Shown one piece after another: positions 44,825 to 53,904 of a stretch of 64,000 nt of DNA. A program made the position numbers and the translations under genes. This stretch comes from Mesorhizobium plurifarium (GTDB taxonomy: Bacteria > Pseudomonadota > Alphaproteobacteria > Rhizobiales > Rhizobiaceae), in assembly GCA_000824785.1 (NCBI GenBank), contig CCNB01000012.1, positions 286 to 64,285 of the forward strand, written 5' to 3'. Position 1 is the stretch's first letter, and every line of letters starts with the position of its first letter. Below the pieces are notes generated by a model. That model was not told the DNA's origin. It did not search any database and worked only from the letters and a program-made list of their open reading frames with translations.

Positions 44825-46102
44825 ATGTGCGGGAGGTCCCATGTCGTCATCGGAGCCGGCCCAGTCGGCCGGGCGGTTGCCCTGCAACTTGCGAGCCAGC
44901 AGGACGCGTTGGTTGTGCTGATTGACAGGAGCCGTTCTGTGCTTGCTAAGGCGCAAGGGCTTCTGAGCGACGTCAAAAACATCCGCTTTGACGTGTCATT
45001 AGGTCCATGCGCTCTCTCAATTCAAGCACGATCGCTGATCATGGCGACGTCTTGGAATGACTGCCGAAATTTGGTCGTCAAACTCGCGCACCAAATGCAC
45101 GAGTCAGGTCTACACACTCCTATTATTTGCGTCGGCAGGCCAGACCCCGAGGATCCTGACATCGCCCGGATGCCGCCTAACGGTCCGCCGGTAGTCTTGG
45201 GAGCGGGTCTCGAACCAGGATTGGTTGAATCGTTAATCTCACTGACAGCAGCTGAACTAGACGGCTTAGAGAGTATCGTAACTCATTGTGGAGGGATTCC
45301 AAAAATTCCGGAACCTCCACTGAACTATGCTCTCGCCTTTGGACGTCGGCTGCCCATAGAGCAGAGGCCCGCGTTGGCTCGACTCAATGGCCGAGCCGTA
45401 ACACGAAATCGATTCGAAAGCGTGTCTTCGTTGTTCGTGGAGGGGGTCGGACTTCTTGAGGCATACGATGACGCAATGGTTCCTTCGACTGCCGCAAGCA
45501 CTCATCTCAGCATTCCGACCATCCGACAATTGACTGTACGATGGCCGGGCTTTGCGGATGGCGTTCGGATGTTGCATCGCCTCGGGCTACTGTCCGAGGA
45601 GGAGATTGAGATCGGGAGCGCCCGCCTACGGGTCAAGCACGTCACGGAAGCGCTTTTAACTCGCCGGAGCCTAAAGGAACATGGCGACCAGGTCATCCTT
45701 GATGTGGCCATTGAGGATCGCCATCGCAAACCTGGCCGCTGGACGTGCGTCTTTCGCTCCGCACTTCAGGAACGAGGCTTCTCAAGCATGGCTATCGCGA
45801 CTGCGGTTCCAGTGGCCGCAGCCGTGGAATGTGTCACGCACAAACAGTTGCGGGGCGCCATACACCCCGGCGAACCCACTCTCGCCGAAGTCGCCTCGAT
45901 GGCCCTCGAGAAAATGAGGGGAAGCCGGATGGCTGTCTTAGCCGAGCGCGCAACTGGGCTGTTGGAAACAAGCACGATTTTTGGAGCCGGTCATGCAAAG
46001 ACGGAAAACGCTGCTCGTGGGCAGCGGACCAGCAAACCTTGCACTGCTGACGTGCCTGAAAGAATGGGGTTCCTCAGTTCTGGATTCGCTGGAAGTCCTT
46101 GA
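44825..46102 (+). CDS. Saccharopine-dehydrogenase-like oxidoreductase
   Basis: The 425-residue protein starts MCGRSHVVIGAGPVGRAVAL, an NAD(P)-binding Rossmann motif, and continues with a saccharopine dehydrogenase-like C-terminal domain (GAGLEPGLVESLISLTAAEL, HCGGIPKIPEPPLNYA, RWPGFADGVRMLHRLGLL). Saccharopine dehydrogenases split or make the secondary amine between lysine and a keto acid. In this cluster the enzyme could cleave the lysine-hydrazine-amino acid adduct made by the cupin-MetRS protein. This would release a hydrazino acid, the step done by an FAD enzyme (Spb39) in the s56-p1 pathway. That assignment is inference. The last 36 residues overlap the next gene. Confidence 0.8.
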   Translation: MCGRSHVVIGAGPVGRAVALQLASQQDALVVLIDRSRSVLAKAQGLLSDVKNIRFDVSLGPCALSIQARSLIMATSWNDCRNLVVKLAHQMHESGLHTPIICVGRPDPEDPDIARMPPNGPPVVLGAGLEPGLVESLISLTAAELDGLESIVTHCGGIPKIPEPPLNYALAFGRRLPIEQRPALARLNGRAVTRNRFESVSSLFVEGVGLLEAYDDAMVPSTAASTHLSIPTIRQLTVRWPGFADGVRMLHRLGLLSEEEIEIGSARLRVKHVTEALLTRRSLKEHGDQVILDVAIEDRHRKPGRWTCVFRSALQERGFSSMAIATAVPVAAAVECVTHKQLRGAIHPGEPTLAEVASMALEKMRGSRMAVLAERATGLLETSTIFGAGHAKTENAARGQRTSKPCTADVPERMGFLSSGFAGSP

Positions 46103-47375
46103 GCGCCGCGACAGTGCAGAATGGCACCCAGGCATTGCTTTCGAGGATTCAAGACTCCAAGTCTCCTTGTTCAAGGACCTGGCATTCCTGAGGAATCCGG
46201 CAAGCCCATTCACTTTCTTCTCGTTCTTGCACGACAGGGAGCTTCTATACCATTTTATCCATACGAACGAACTATATCCTTCAAGGAAGCTATTCTCCGA
46301 CTATCTGGTCTGGGTAAGCGGGTTTTTCGCGAATAAGATTTGTTTCGGCAAGGAGGCGGTGGAAGTCAGGTTCCGCGAGAGGCCATCAGGAACCCCAACC
46401 CTTGTCGTCACGGTACGGGATATGTCGAGCGGGGACGTTTCGGAAACCGAAGCTGACGACGTGGTCGTGAGCCTTGGGCATGAACCATACCTTCCCGAAG
46501 AACTGGCCGTCGATCCCGGCCGCGTGGTGCATTCAAACTTCTTCCTGTCTCATGCGAACGAGGGGATGATCAACGCGAACGCGCGCGTTGCAGTCGTCGG
46601 ATCCGGGCAAAGCGCCGGCGAGATAGTCCGGTTCCTGCTTCAGCATCGGGAAGTATCGGAAGTTATCGTCGTTGGTCGGCGCCACCTCTTTGAACAGACG
46701 GATGACAACCCGTTTGTGAATGACTTCTACACCTATCCACACTCGCTAAAGTTCGCGAAGCTGCCACCCGAAGATCGCAATAGGTTTCTTACCGACACGA
46801 GGAATACGAACTTCTCCACCGTCACCAAGGACGTCCTCAAAAGCATCTACGATCTTCGCTTCGAGGACCAAGTGTGTGGGCGCGATAGGCTCAGACTGTT
46901 CCCGTATACGGAAATCACAGCGGCGGAGCGTGTTGAGGATAGCTTTCGTCTTCACCTTCGCGGAATCGGAAGCAGGCAAGAACTGACAACGCTTGAAATT
47001 GACCTTCTGGTTTGCGCGACGGGCTTTTCAAACCGTCGCCATCTATCCTTCCTCCAACCGCTGCAACCGGTCATCGAAGACGCCGCCCTCGTTATCGACG
47101 AGTCGTTTGAAGTGGATCTCGGCCAGACGGCATTGCGCCGCTCCGGTCCGCGACCTCGCGTTTTCCTCATGAACCACTCTTTTGGCCTCCGGGGCCCAAC
47201 GGAGCACACGCTCGGCGGTCTGGCCGAGCGGGCGGCGGTCGTGGCGAAGGCGCTGCAAGACACGCGCGTGCTTTCAACCCCTGCGGACCGCCCAGATATG
47301 TCGCCAGCTGAATGCCCCCCAAAATTCGAGAGTGGAACGAATGATCTATCCGCAAATAATAGATCTCAAAAATGA
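45993..47375 (+). CDS. L-lysine/L-ornithine N-hydroxylase (SidA/IucD-type flavoprotein)
   Basis: A 460-residue N-hydroxylating monooxygenase with FAD motif LLVGSGPANLALLTCL, NADPH motif VAVVGSGQSAGEIVRFLL and the C-terminal substrate motif LLVCATGFSNRRHL. Such enzymes hydroxylate the side-chain amine of lysine or ornithine, as in siderophore synthesis. No siderophore synthetase is present. Beside a cupin-MetRS fusion the likely product is N6-hydroxylysine for N-N bond formation. The ATG at 45993 is six bases after GGAG and is preferred to one four codons upstream. It overlaps the previous gene by 110 bp and the next by 35 bp. Confidence 0.85.
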   Translation: MQRRKTLLVGSGPANLALLTCLKEWGSSVLDSLEVLERRDSAEWHPGIAFEDSRLQVSLFKDLAFLRNPASPFTFFSFLHDRELLYHFIHTNELYPSRKLFSDYLVWVSGFFANKICFGKEAVEVRFRERPSGTPTLVVTVRDMSSGDVSETEADDVVVSLGHEPYLPEELAVDPGRVVHSNFFLSHANEGMINANARVAVVGSGQSAGEIVRFLLQHREVSEVIVVGRRHLFEQTDDNPFVNDFYTYPHSLKFAKLPPEDRNRFLTDTRNTNFSTVTKDVLKSIYDLRFEDQVCGRDRLRLFPYTEITAAERVEDSFRLHLRGIGSRQELTTLEIDLLVCATGFSNRRHLSFLQPLQPVIEDAALVIDESFEVDLGQTALRRSGPRPRVFLMNHSFGLRGPTEHTLGGLAERAAVVAKALQDTRVLSTPADRPDMSPAECPPKFESGTNDLSANNRSQK

Positions 47376-49341
47376 AGCACGTGCGGTCCCTATCTCGATT
47401 GATAGCGGTATCGTCAGGCATGATCCCTTCCCAGAAGGGGGTAACGTTTCGGTACGTCTGTTGAAGTTCAGTTCAGGCGCGACCACTTGCCGTCACAACC
47501 ACGGGGAAGTCGAATTCTGGACAGTGATCTCTGGCGGCGTTCGAATTCACCTGGATGAAAAGACCTTCCTGCTGCTTGGCGGAGAGAGCATTAGGATCGA
47601 CCCGCTGCGCAGGCACAGAATTGAGGCTTTGGACAGCGGTGCAGTTATGCAGACGGTGTGGTGGCACAGCCGCGCAGCGTTCGAAGAGGCGATTTCCACG
47701 AAGGAACCGACAGCAAAAGACAGACCGTTGTTGCTGGTCCCCGCCATGCTTACCCCGAATGGCCCCATGCACATAGGTCATGCCTCAGGGCCGTTCCTCC
47801 ACGCGGATGTGTTGCGCCGAATTGCTGAGACAGGCGACCGAGAGGCCTTCGTGCTGCAGGGCACGCACGGACATCTTGAGCACATTGCAATTGCGGCCGA
47901 CGCTGCAGGACTGGAATACTACCAACTCGCGGAGAAAAATACGGTTTCTTTCCAGGAGGCTCTGGACCGGCTCAACGCTGTCCCGGATATTTTCCTTGGG
48001 ACAGAGCCAGACCGCCGCGGCAAGGCGGTCGTTCTCGAAGTCTTCAAGCGACTTTGTAGCAAGGGGCTGATCGCTGAAAAAGAGCATTTGGTCCCATATG
48101 ACGTCGAAAGCGGGCGCTTCAGGGTCGACGCCTTCGTCCACGGCAAATGTCCCTATTGCGGCGGCTATGCTTCCGGCCATGAATGCGAGGATTGCGGCGC
48201 GCTGGTCCTCGATGCCGAACTTCAGGATCCGGTTGATCTCGAGGGGCGTTCCCTGGAACGTCGCCCCCTGAAGCGCCTTTTCCTGAACCTCGCTCCAATG
48301 CATGACGCGCTCGAATCCTTCGCCTCGCGGTCCTTCCTACCCATTTACGCCAAGCACTACATCGAATCTTGGCTGAGCCGGGGGCTTCCGGAAGTCTGCA
48401 TCTCTAACCCAAACCGAGAGGGAATCCGCATTCCAATCCCAGGATTTGAGAGTCAGCGGTTCAACATCACCATCGAACACGTGCCTCGGCACTTGCTTGC
48501 CTTGGAAATGATAAGGGAAAAGAGCGGATACCCTGCCTTGTGGTACCAAATTCCGCGGGAGGAGATGCCGGAGCTGAACATTCTTTTCGGGGCGGACAAC
48601 GCCTTCGGACGCTTGTTGGTCATTCCCGGCGTACTTTCGGCGCTTGATCTGCATGAGATGCTCCCTCGACGGATCTTCGTAAATCAGATGCTCACTCTCG
48701 ATGGGAAGAAGTTCTCAACATCACGAAATCACGCAATCTGGGTGAACGATATCACTGCAAAAGAAACCGGCGAGCCGCTTCGCTTCTACTTGTGTCGCCG
48801 GCGCCCGGACGGTTCTGTTGAGGACTTCTCGCTGAGTTCTTACGAAAGCTGGAAACGGAATTTCTGGGACGGACGGCTGTTAAGGTCGACCGGGAAGGCT
48901 AAGCAGGTCATCGAGCGGGTCGCAACTGACGAGCTCCCTTTTCCCGGCCAGTGGTCAGCCACCGATATTGCGTTCCTGGCGGAGTGCAGACGCTTCACCG
49001 CAGAAGTGCGAGCGCGCTTCGAAGCGGATTACCCGGACGTACGTCAGCTGACACATGCAATCGAGGCGTTCGTCGACGCAATCGACCGCTATTCATGTTC
49101 AGTGCTGCACGTTCCAGCTGCAGCGAAGGAAAATGAGGCGCTTGACCGGACTGCGGCACGCGCAGTGACCTTCGCGCTTGTCGGACTCTGTGTCGCGGCC
49201 TACCCGCTCATACCTGATTTCGCCGTCCGCATCGCAGGGAGTCTTGGGCTGGGAATCCCCAAGCTCAGTTGGTTAGACCGCGACTGGATGGCCGAGCCAG
49301 TACGGCGCGCGGTGCCTCTACGTTCCGCGGCGTCTGGCTGA
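47341..49341 (+). CDS. Cupin-methionyl-tRNA-synthetase-like fusion (hydrazine synthetase type)
   Basis: The 666-residue protein fuses an N-terminal cupin (about 1-115; CRHNHGEVEFWTVISGGV and a later RRHRIEAL supply metal ligands) to a MetRS-like domain. The latter keeps the HIGH motif (PMHIGHASGP), the KMSKS-like GKKFSTSRN and a zinc knuckle CPYCGG...CEDCG. This architecture is that of Spb40 and Tri28-type enzymes: the MetRS part activates an amino acid such as glycine as an ester of an N-hydroxylated lysine, and the cupin completes N-N bond formation. It is not a housekeeping MetRS, because of the cupin and the gene neighbours. Start at 47341 where the cupin begins. Confidence 0.85.
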   Translation: MIYPQIIDLKNEARAVPISIDSGIVRHDPFPEGGNVSVRLLKFSSGATTCRHNHGEVEFWTVISGGVRIHLDEKTFLLLGGESIRIDPLRRHRIEALDSGAVMQTVWWHSRAAFEEAISTKEPTAKDRPLLLVPAMLTPNGPMHIGHASGPFLHADVLRRIAETGDREAFVLQGTHGHLEHIAIAADAAGLEYYQLAEKNTVSFQEALDRLNAVPDIFLGTEPDRRGKAVVLEVFKRLCSKGLIAEKEHLVPYDVESGRFRVDAFVHGKCPYCGGYASGHECEDCGALVLDAELQDPVDLEGRSLERRPLKRLFLNLAPMHDALESFASRSFLPIYAKHYIESWLSRGLPEVCISNPNREGIRIPIPGFESQRFNITIEHVPRHLLALEMIREKSGYPALWYQIPREEMPELNILFGADNAFGRLLVIPGVLSALDLHEMLPRRIFVNQMLTLDGKKFSTSRNHAIWVNDITAKETGEPLRFYLCRRRPDGSVEDFSLSSYESWKRNFWDGRLLRSTGKAKQVIERVATDELPFPGQWSATDIAFLAECRRFTAEVRARFEADYPDVRQLTHAIEAFVDAIDRYSCSVLHVPAAAKENEALDRTAARAVTFALVGLCVAAYPLIPDFAVRIAGSLGLGIPKLSWLDRDWMAEPVRRAVPLRSAASG

Positions 49342-49395
49342 GGCAAGACCGCGAATCGTAGAATATCGGCATCTCGGACCAGCTCATACCAAGAG

Positions 49396-50010
49396 TCATG
49401 GAGTGTGACCGACGTGCGCCCACTGCCGCATTCCGATTGATGTGATGGTTTCGGGCGCAGCGAGGAGCTTCTGCCAAGCCTCGCAAGCGGCGTCGATGGT
49501 GGCGTCGTAGTCGTCGAAGACGCGGTTTGAGAGCCAATTCTGCCGCAGATATTGCCAGACGTTTTCGACCGGGTGGTCATGTTTTTCGGCATCCTGAGAT
49601 TGGCGGTGGTGTGCCATCCGGCACGATCCATGACGAGCACAGCGTGTGCGCCCTTTTCAACATGGCGGCTGATCTCGTCAATATGGCGTTGCATGGCCTC
49701 GGTGTCGGCAAAAGGCAGAGCCAGAGCGGCCCCGGCGCAGCGCGCCGGGCAAATCGCGCCAAACAGATACGCACTCTTGTAGCGCTGATCGGCCGGCTGG
49801 CGGGGTCGGGTGCCGCGCCTTGCCCATTGCCGCACGATGCCGTTCTTCTGGCCGATGCGGGCTTCATCCTGGAACCAAAGCTCCACCTTCCACCTTCGTG
49901 CGCGGCGACAGGTCGCAAAGATGCGCCTTCAGCGTGCGTGGCCAGTTTTTTTGAATTCCTCGACAATATGGGCATCCTGGCCCGGACGCAGCCGGCATAA
50001 TCCTCTTCAG
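49396..50010 (-). pseudogene. IS630-family transposase remnant (C-terminal part)
   Basis: Minus-strand frames give KNWPRTLKAHL, VELWFQDEARIGQKNGIVRQ, AYLFGAICPARCAGA and HAVLVMDRAGWHTTANLRM, then, after an internal deletion and frame change, HPVENVWQYLRQNWLSNRVF and IGMRQWAHVGHT. These are the catalytic and C-terminal parts of an IS630 transposase. Several frameshifts and a deletion before the third catalytic residue make it inactive. A related N-terminal piece lies at 63455 on the other strand. Confidence 0.7.
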
Positions 50011-50019
50011 CGAAAGACA

Positions 50020-50605
50020 AGCCAGCCCGGCAGATCGCTGGCACGACTGGCCCTGCCGTCAGGGTTCCTGCTTTGATCAAGCCCGTCAACCACATCAACG
50101 CGCTGCTCGACCGCGGCCCAGTCGCGGACCGCTGCCGCTATAAGGGCCATGTGGACATCCGCGAAGGTGAAGCCGGGCTTCTGGAAATATCCCTCTGAGT
50201 AGGTTGCGACGGCCTCCCACAGTCCCGCCGGTGTTGTGTGGCCGTAGGCTTGGAGTCGCCAGAGAAATGAGGCAGTATCGCTAATCACGTTGATCGGAAT
50301 TCCGGCCGTCACCGACGGTTGGATACTATCCGTGTAGATGGCAAGTGCTCGCTCAGAATCGCCGCGCTCCAGCGCGCCCAACGCCGCGTGCCAGGCAATG
50401 TGGCCGTGGAGGATGCCAGTGCGGTCGTAGCGAGGCAGCCAATCTGCGATCAGCTTCTCGGCGTCCTCCGACGCGCCCCTTCGTACATGGCGTGGGACAG
50501 CGCGTGCACCGCGTTCGCGTTGTTTGTCCGCAGGTCGTACCCGCGCTGCGCGAGCGCTTGGCCGTGCGCCACGTTGCCGTTCTCCGCATGGCTTTCGCGC
50601 TATGA
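50020..50605 (-). pseudogene. TPR (TTC38-like) protein remnant
   Basis: Minus-strand frames combine to AYTRQALAQRGYDLRTNNAN-like text: actual segments seen are RGYDLRTNNANAVHALSHAM, LPRYDRTGILHGHIAWHAAL, GALERGDSERALAIYTDSIQ and FADVHMALIAAAVRDWAAVE. They match the helical repeats of TTC38-like tetratricopeptide proteins. The pieces lie in two frames and both ends are missing, so the gene is a fragment. Confidence 0.5.
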
Positions 50606-50714
50606 CATTGGAACGGCGATGTGGTCGCCGAGATCAGAGGGGATGGCTCCTGAGATGATCCGTGAAGCGCCCCCGGGAAAAGTTCATGAACATCGGACGC
50701 AATATCTGAACATC

Positions 50715-51461
50715 TCAACGACGCCCACGCGATGCGTCGGCAACGTTGGTTTGGGAGGACAGTAGCGACCGGCGATCGCGATACCAGTTAATTGCGGACT
50801 GGGCCAGACATTCGGTCGCGTCGATATAAGTCATTGACCGGGAGACATCCCGCGGAATTGCCAGCGGCAATTCAGTGCACGCTAATATGACTACCTCGAT
50901 ACCTTTGGAGTGCAGTGCGTTCACAGCGTCACGCACAAACGGGCGCGCCGCTTCGATTTCACCCCGTTTGACCAATGCGATGGCGGACTGCTCCAACGTG
51001 GATATTTCCTCGTGGGTGAGACGAACCGGTATAAAGCCGTGCTGCCTTAGCCTGGCGTCGTAAAATCCGGAAAACAGCGTAGCGTTCGTGGCAAGTATTC
51101 CGACCTTCGTCCCCGGCCGTGCCCTGATGGATAAGGCTGCACAAACCGCATCAGCGATGTGCAGGATAGGCAGCTTAGTTGCATCAGTTAATATGGGAAT
51201 CCAGTGATGCGCGGTGTTGCAGGCAATGACTATGCATTCCGCCCCCGAGCGTTCTAGACCTTTAAGACCAGCGATCATTTTGGGCAGAGGTGACTGTTGC
51301 GAAGGGTCAAACAGGGCCGCCCGTCGATCCGGTATCGTGGGGTCAGAATAGGCCACGACGGGGATATGCTCTTGATCGGTTGCCGCACGCGTCAACATGA
51401 TGATTTTCTGCATTAGATCGATGGTCGCCAAAGGACCCATACCGCCAAGAACACCTATCAT
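50715..51461 (-). CDS. Aspartate/glutamate racemase family protein
   Basis: A 248-residue racemase-family protein starting MIGVLGGMGPLATIDLMQKI. It has the two active-site cysteines in IVIACNTAHHW (near residue 78) and ILACTELPLAI (near residue 190), so it looks catalytically intact. It could racemise aspartate, glutamate or another acidic substrate. The ATG at 51461 is the family start; upstream frame belongs to a nodM remnant. It is the only intact gene between the hydrazine-type cluster and the nod operon. No role in nodulation is established. Confidence 0.85.
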   Translation of the reverse strand: MIGVLGGMGPLATIDLMQKIIMLTRAATDQEHIPVVAYSDPTIPDRRAALFDPSQQSPLPKMIAGLKGLERSGAECIVIACNTAHHWIPILTDATKLPILHIADAVCAALSIRARPGTKVGILATNATLFSGFYDARLRQHGFIPVRLTHEEISTLEQSAIALVKRGEIEAARPFVRDAVNALHSKGIEVVILACTELPLAIPRDVSRSMTYIDATECLAQSAINWYRDRRSLLSSQTNVADASRGRR

Positions 51462-51479
51462 TCTGGTCTCCACGAGATG

Positions 51480-51930
51480 CAGACCGCCTGAGCCACAGCT
51501 TTGTACGCACATGACCTTGCAGAGCGGTCTGTGCAGTGGACCCAGTCGTCGAACTTGCGTCAAGCCCCTGAGGCCCAAGTCAAGGTGGTGCGCGAGTGCA
51601 TGGGAGATCACCTCCGGCTGTTCATGGATCTCCTTCTCCATGAAGTGCCGATGGTTACCCCCCTTTTTGACGAGAAGACTCGTGTCTATCGACTGCTGTC
51701 GTTGCCGTTCGACTGGGTTGCCGTCGATCGAAGATCTGCGCCTGATTGCGGCGCACGATGGCCCAGTCGCCATCCTTGAGATATCGAACCGGCGCATGGC
51801 GCCAGCGCGATCGCGTCCGAGCCGAGGAACATTTCCCCTCGACCATGGTTGACGACCGGCTGCCGAAGCTCGCACCAGCAGATTCGATCGTTGCGGAAGG
51901 CATAGGCGGTAAGTGGCGCAACTGGGGCTT
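51480..51930 (-). pseudogene. nodM (glucosamine-6-phosphate synthase) remnant
   Basis: Three minus-strand frames yield parts of a GlmS/NodM enzyme in order: VVNHGRGEMFLGSDAIALAP, then VRYLKDGDWAIVRRNQAQIF, then GNPVERQRQQSIDTSLLVKK and NHRHFMEKEIHEQPEVISHA. This is the end of the glutaminase domain and the linker to the isomerase domain. At least two frameshifts separate them and both the N- and C-terminal parts are missing. NodM makes glucosamine for Nod factors; its function here must come from the housekeeping glmS. Confidence 0.75.
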
Positions 51931-52107
51931 GCCCAATGATCCCCACACATTGGTTGAGGTCGCTCGCTGCACTGAAAAAGGAACGACTAAGAGATAGGCG
52001 CAGTACTGAGGAGAAGGCCTCGCGGCGTAGGCTCTCGTCGGCGGATCATCAATGAAGATGCCGTCCGTGGTAATAACGATGCGCAAAGGGGCCATGCTGA
52101 CAGAATG

Positions 52108-52902
52108 TTAGTCGTTTTCGATAACCTCGGTTGCCAGCTGATTGCCCACTGCCCTTTCTCCCTCGCAGACCTCAAAGAATCTCGTGTAAGGTCCGTGCGC
52201 GAAGTGGCGGCGCAACTCCTGAAAATTCTCAATCGTTTGCTCTAGTGGTCGCGTTTCCTGGCGCTGAAGCGTCCCCGTACTGGAAAATCGCAGTGCCGGG
52301 ACGCCTAGGAAATCCCAAATCGCTGCCAAGCATGTGCCAGGTTCGCGCAGAAGGCACTCGTACTCGATCTCAAGCATATTGCTTTTCGTGAAGGATCGTG
52401 CGACCCGAGCGTGGAAATCGTCGGCAGCCTTGAAGTATGCCTCGCAGTCGGCGGTCGATAATCTAACTCGCGGCGGCGGAGCGTCATTGTCCGCCCTGAA
52501 CTTCAGCCATTGGTGCGTTTGTCTCGCTTGTACAAGCGACCGTAGCGATTCCAACGTATTTTCCCGAACCACGAGGATGACTTTGAGGTCTGGCCAACGG
52601 GTCAGCTCGGCAAAAAAGCCCGGACGATCATGAAACTGAGGTTCATTGATCTTGCAGCCGACATGCGTCACCTTCTTGTCGGTCCGCGAGGGATGGCGCG
52701 AGTAGGCAAGTTCAAGCAGCTCTCGATCGCTGCGAAGCAGACGGTGCTTGTCAGGCCAAGTGGTGGCATATGGATTGAGCAGCTCACCGTTGCTCAACAC
52801 ATTCGGATGCGCGTTCAGCAATTCTTCCAGGTAGTGCGTGCCAGTTCTTGGCATGGCCAGGATTACGAATGGCGCAGGCGGCGGTATGTGGCTATTAGTC
52901 AT
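52108..52902 (-). CDS. nodH: NodH, Nod-factor sulfotransferase
   Basis: NodH transfers sulfate from PAPS to C6 of the reducing-end glucosamine of Nod factors. The 264-residue protein starts MTNSHIPPPAPFVILAMPRT, where PRTGTHYLEELLNAHPNVLS is the PAPS 5'-phosphosulfate loop, and contains THVGCKINEPQFHDRPGFFA and RQETRPLEQTIENFQELR, close to S. meliloti NodH. It lies 210 bp after nodJ as the last gene of nodABCSUIJH. No nodPQ sulfate-activation genes are seen in the window. Confidence 0.94.
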   Translation of the reverse strand: MTNSHIPPPAPFVILAMPRTGTHYLEELLNAHPNVLSNGELLNPYATTWPDKHRLLRSDRELLELAYSRHPSRTDKKVTHVGCKINEPQFHDRPGFFAELTRWPDLKVILVVRENTLESLRSLVQARQTHQWLKFRADNDAPPPRVRLSTADCEAYFKAADDFHARVARSFTKSNMLEIEYECLLREPGTCLAAIWDFLGVPALRFSSTGTLQRQETRPLEQTIENFQELRRHFAHGPYTRFFEVCEGERAVGNQLATEVIEND

Positions 52903-53112
52903 TGCGTGTGTTCCTAACCAGCATTAGTCGCGGCAGTTCGGGTGGCGCTTCGGACGAGATGCCTGATTGCTATCTTCGACACTGTCTCGCCAAGGATGTT
53001 CGCTACCGGTCGGATTAAACTCGCACTCTAGCAAACCGTACAATCGAAGGGACAACACAACGGTCTGCGCTGACAGGGGCGAGTGCCAAGCCTCGGCACC
53101 GACGCCGCAGCG

Positions 53113-53901
53113 TCAGCGCATCAGGCGCCGACGCAACAGCGCCGCCGACAAGAAAAACGGCAAAACCGCGTAGACGCAAAGTGTCGTAATGTGCAGGCCG
53201 AGGCTTTCAGCCGGGCGGCCAAGCATGACTGAGCGGATCAGGTCGACCGAGTGAGCCAGAGGCAAGAGGGACGATACCTGCTGAAATGCGCTTGGCATTT
53301 GGCTGACCGGAAAGACGGCCCCGGACAGGAATAGCATAGGCGTGAGAACAAGCGTTTGGTAAAATACGAGACAGTCGTAGTTGGGCGCAAGCGCCGTGAC
53401 GATCATGGCTAGACTTGCGAAAGCAAGCCCAGTTAGGGCGATGATTGGAAGCGCGTAGAGAAGGGATGGCCACGCGGCATAGCCGAGCATGGCAGCAACT
53501 AGCGTAATCGCCGTACCGGCCAGAAGAGACTTGGTGCCGGCCCAGGCTAGTTCACCAAGTACGATGTCGCCGAGCGTGAGCTGAGTGCATAGCATCGCTT
53601 CCCAGGTGCGTTCGCCTCCCATGCGAGCAAATGTCGAGTAGATCGTTTCGTAGGTCGCCGAGGTCATCGCGCTTACCGCGGCCATGCCAGCCGCCAGAAA
53701 AGCTACGTACGAAGTGCCTTCAACACGACCTATCATTATCCCGAGGCCGAAGCCGAGCGCGAACAACGAGATCATCGGCTCAGCGAGGTTCCCGAGAACC
53801 GCCGCAAGGGCAATTTTCTTCCAAGCCAAATAATTGCGGCGCCACACTGCAACCCAATTCCAGCCATTGGCGGGCATAACGGCCATATAACCTTCGGTCA
53901 T
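53113..53901 (-). CDS. nodJ: NodJ, Nod-factor ABC exporter membrane subunit
   Basis: NodJ is the ABC-2-type permease that works with NodI to export lipochitooligosaccharides across the inner membrane. The 262-residue protein has about six hydrophobic helices, starting after [20 protein letters not shown], with [18 protein letters not shown] and [20 protein letters not shown]. It starts three bases after the nodI stop. Length and order match known nodIJ pairs. Confidence 0.95.
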   Translation of the reverse strand: MTEGYMAVMPANGWNWVAVWRRNYLAWKKIALAAVLGNLAEPMISLFALGFGLGIMIGRVEGTSYVAFLAAGMAAVSAMTSATYETIYSTFARMGGERTWEAMLCTQLTLGDIVLGELAWAGTKSLLAGTAITLVAAMLGYAAWPSLLYALPIIALTGLAFASLAMIVTALAPNYDCLVFYQTLVLTPMLFLSGAVFPVSQMPSAFQQVSSLLPLAHSVDLIRSVMLGRPAESLGLHITTLCVYAVLPFFLSAALLRRRLMR

Positions 53902-53904
53902 TGT

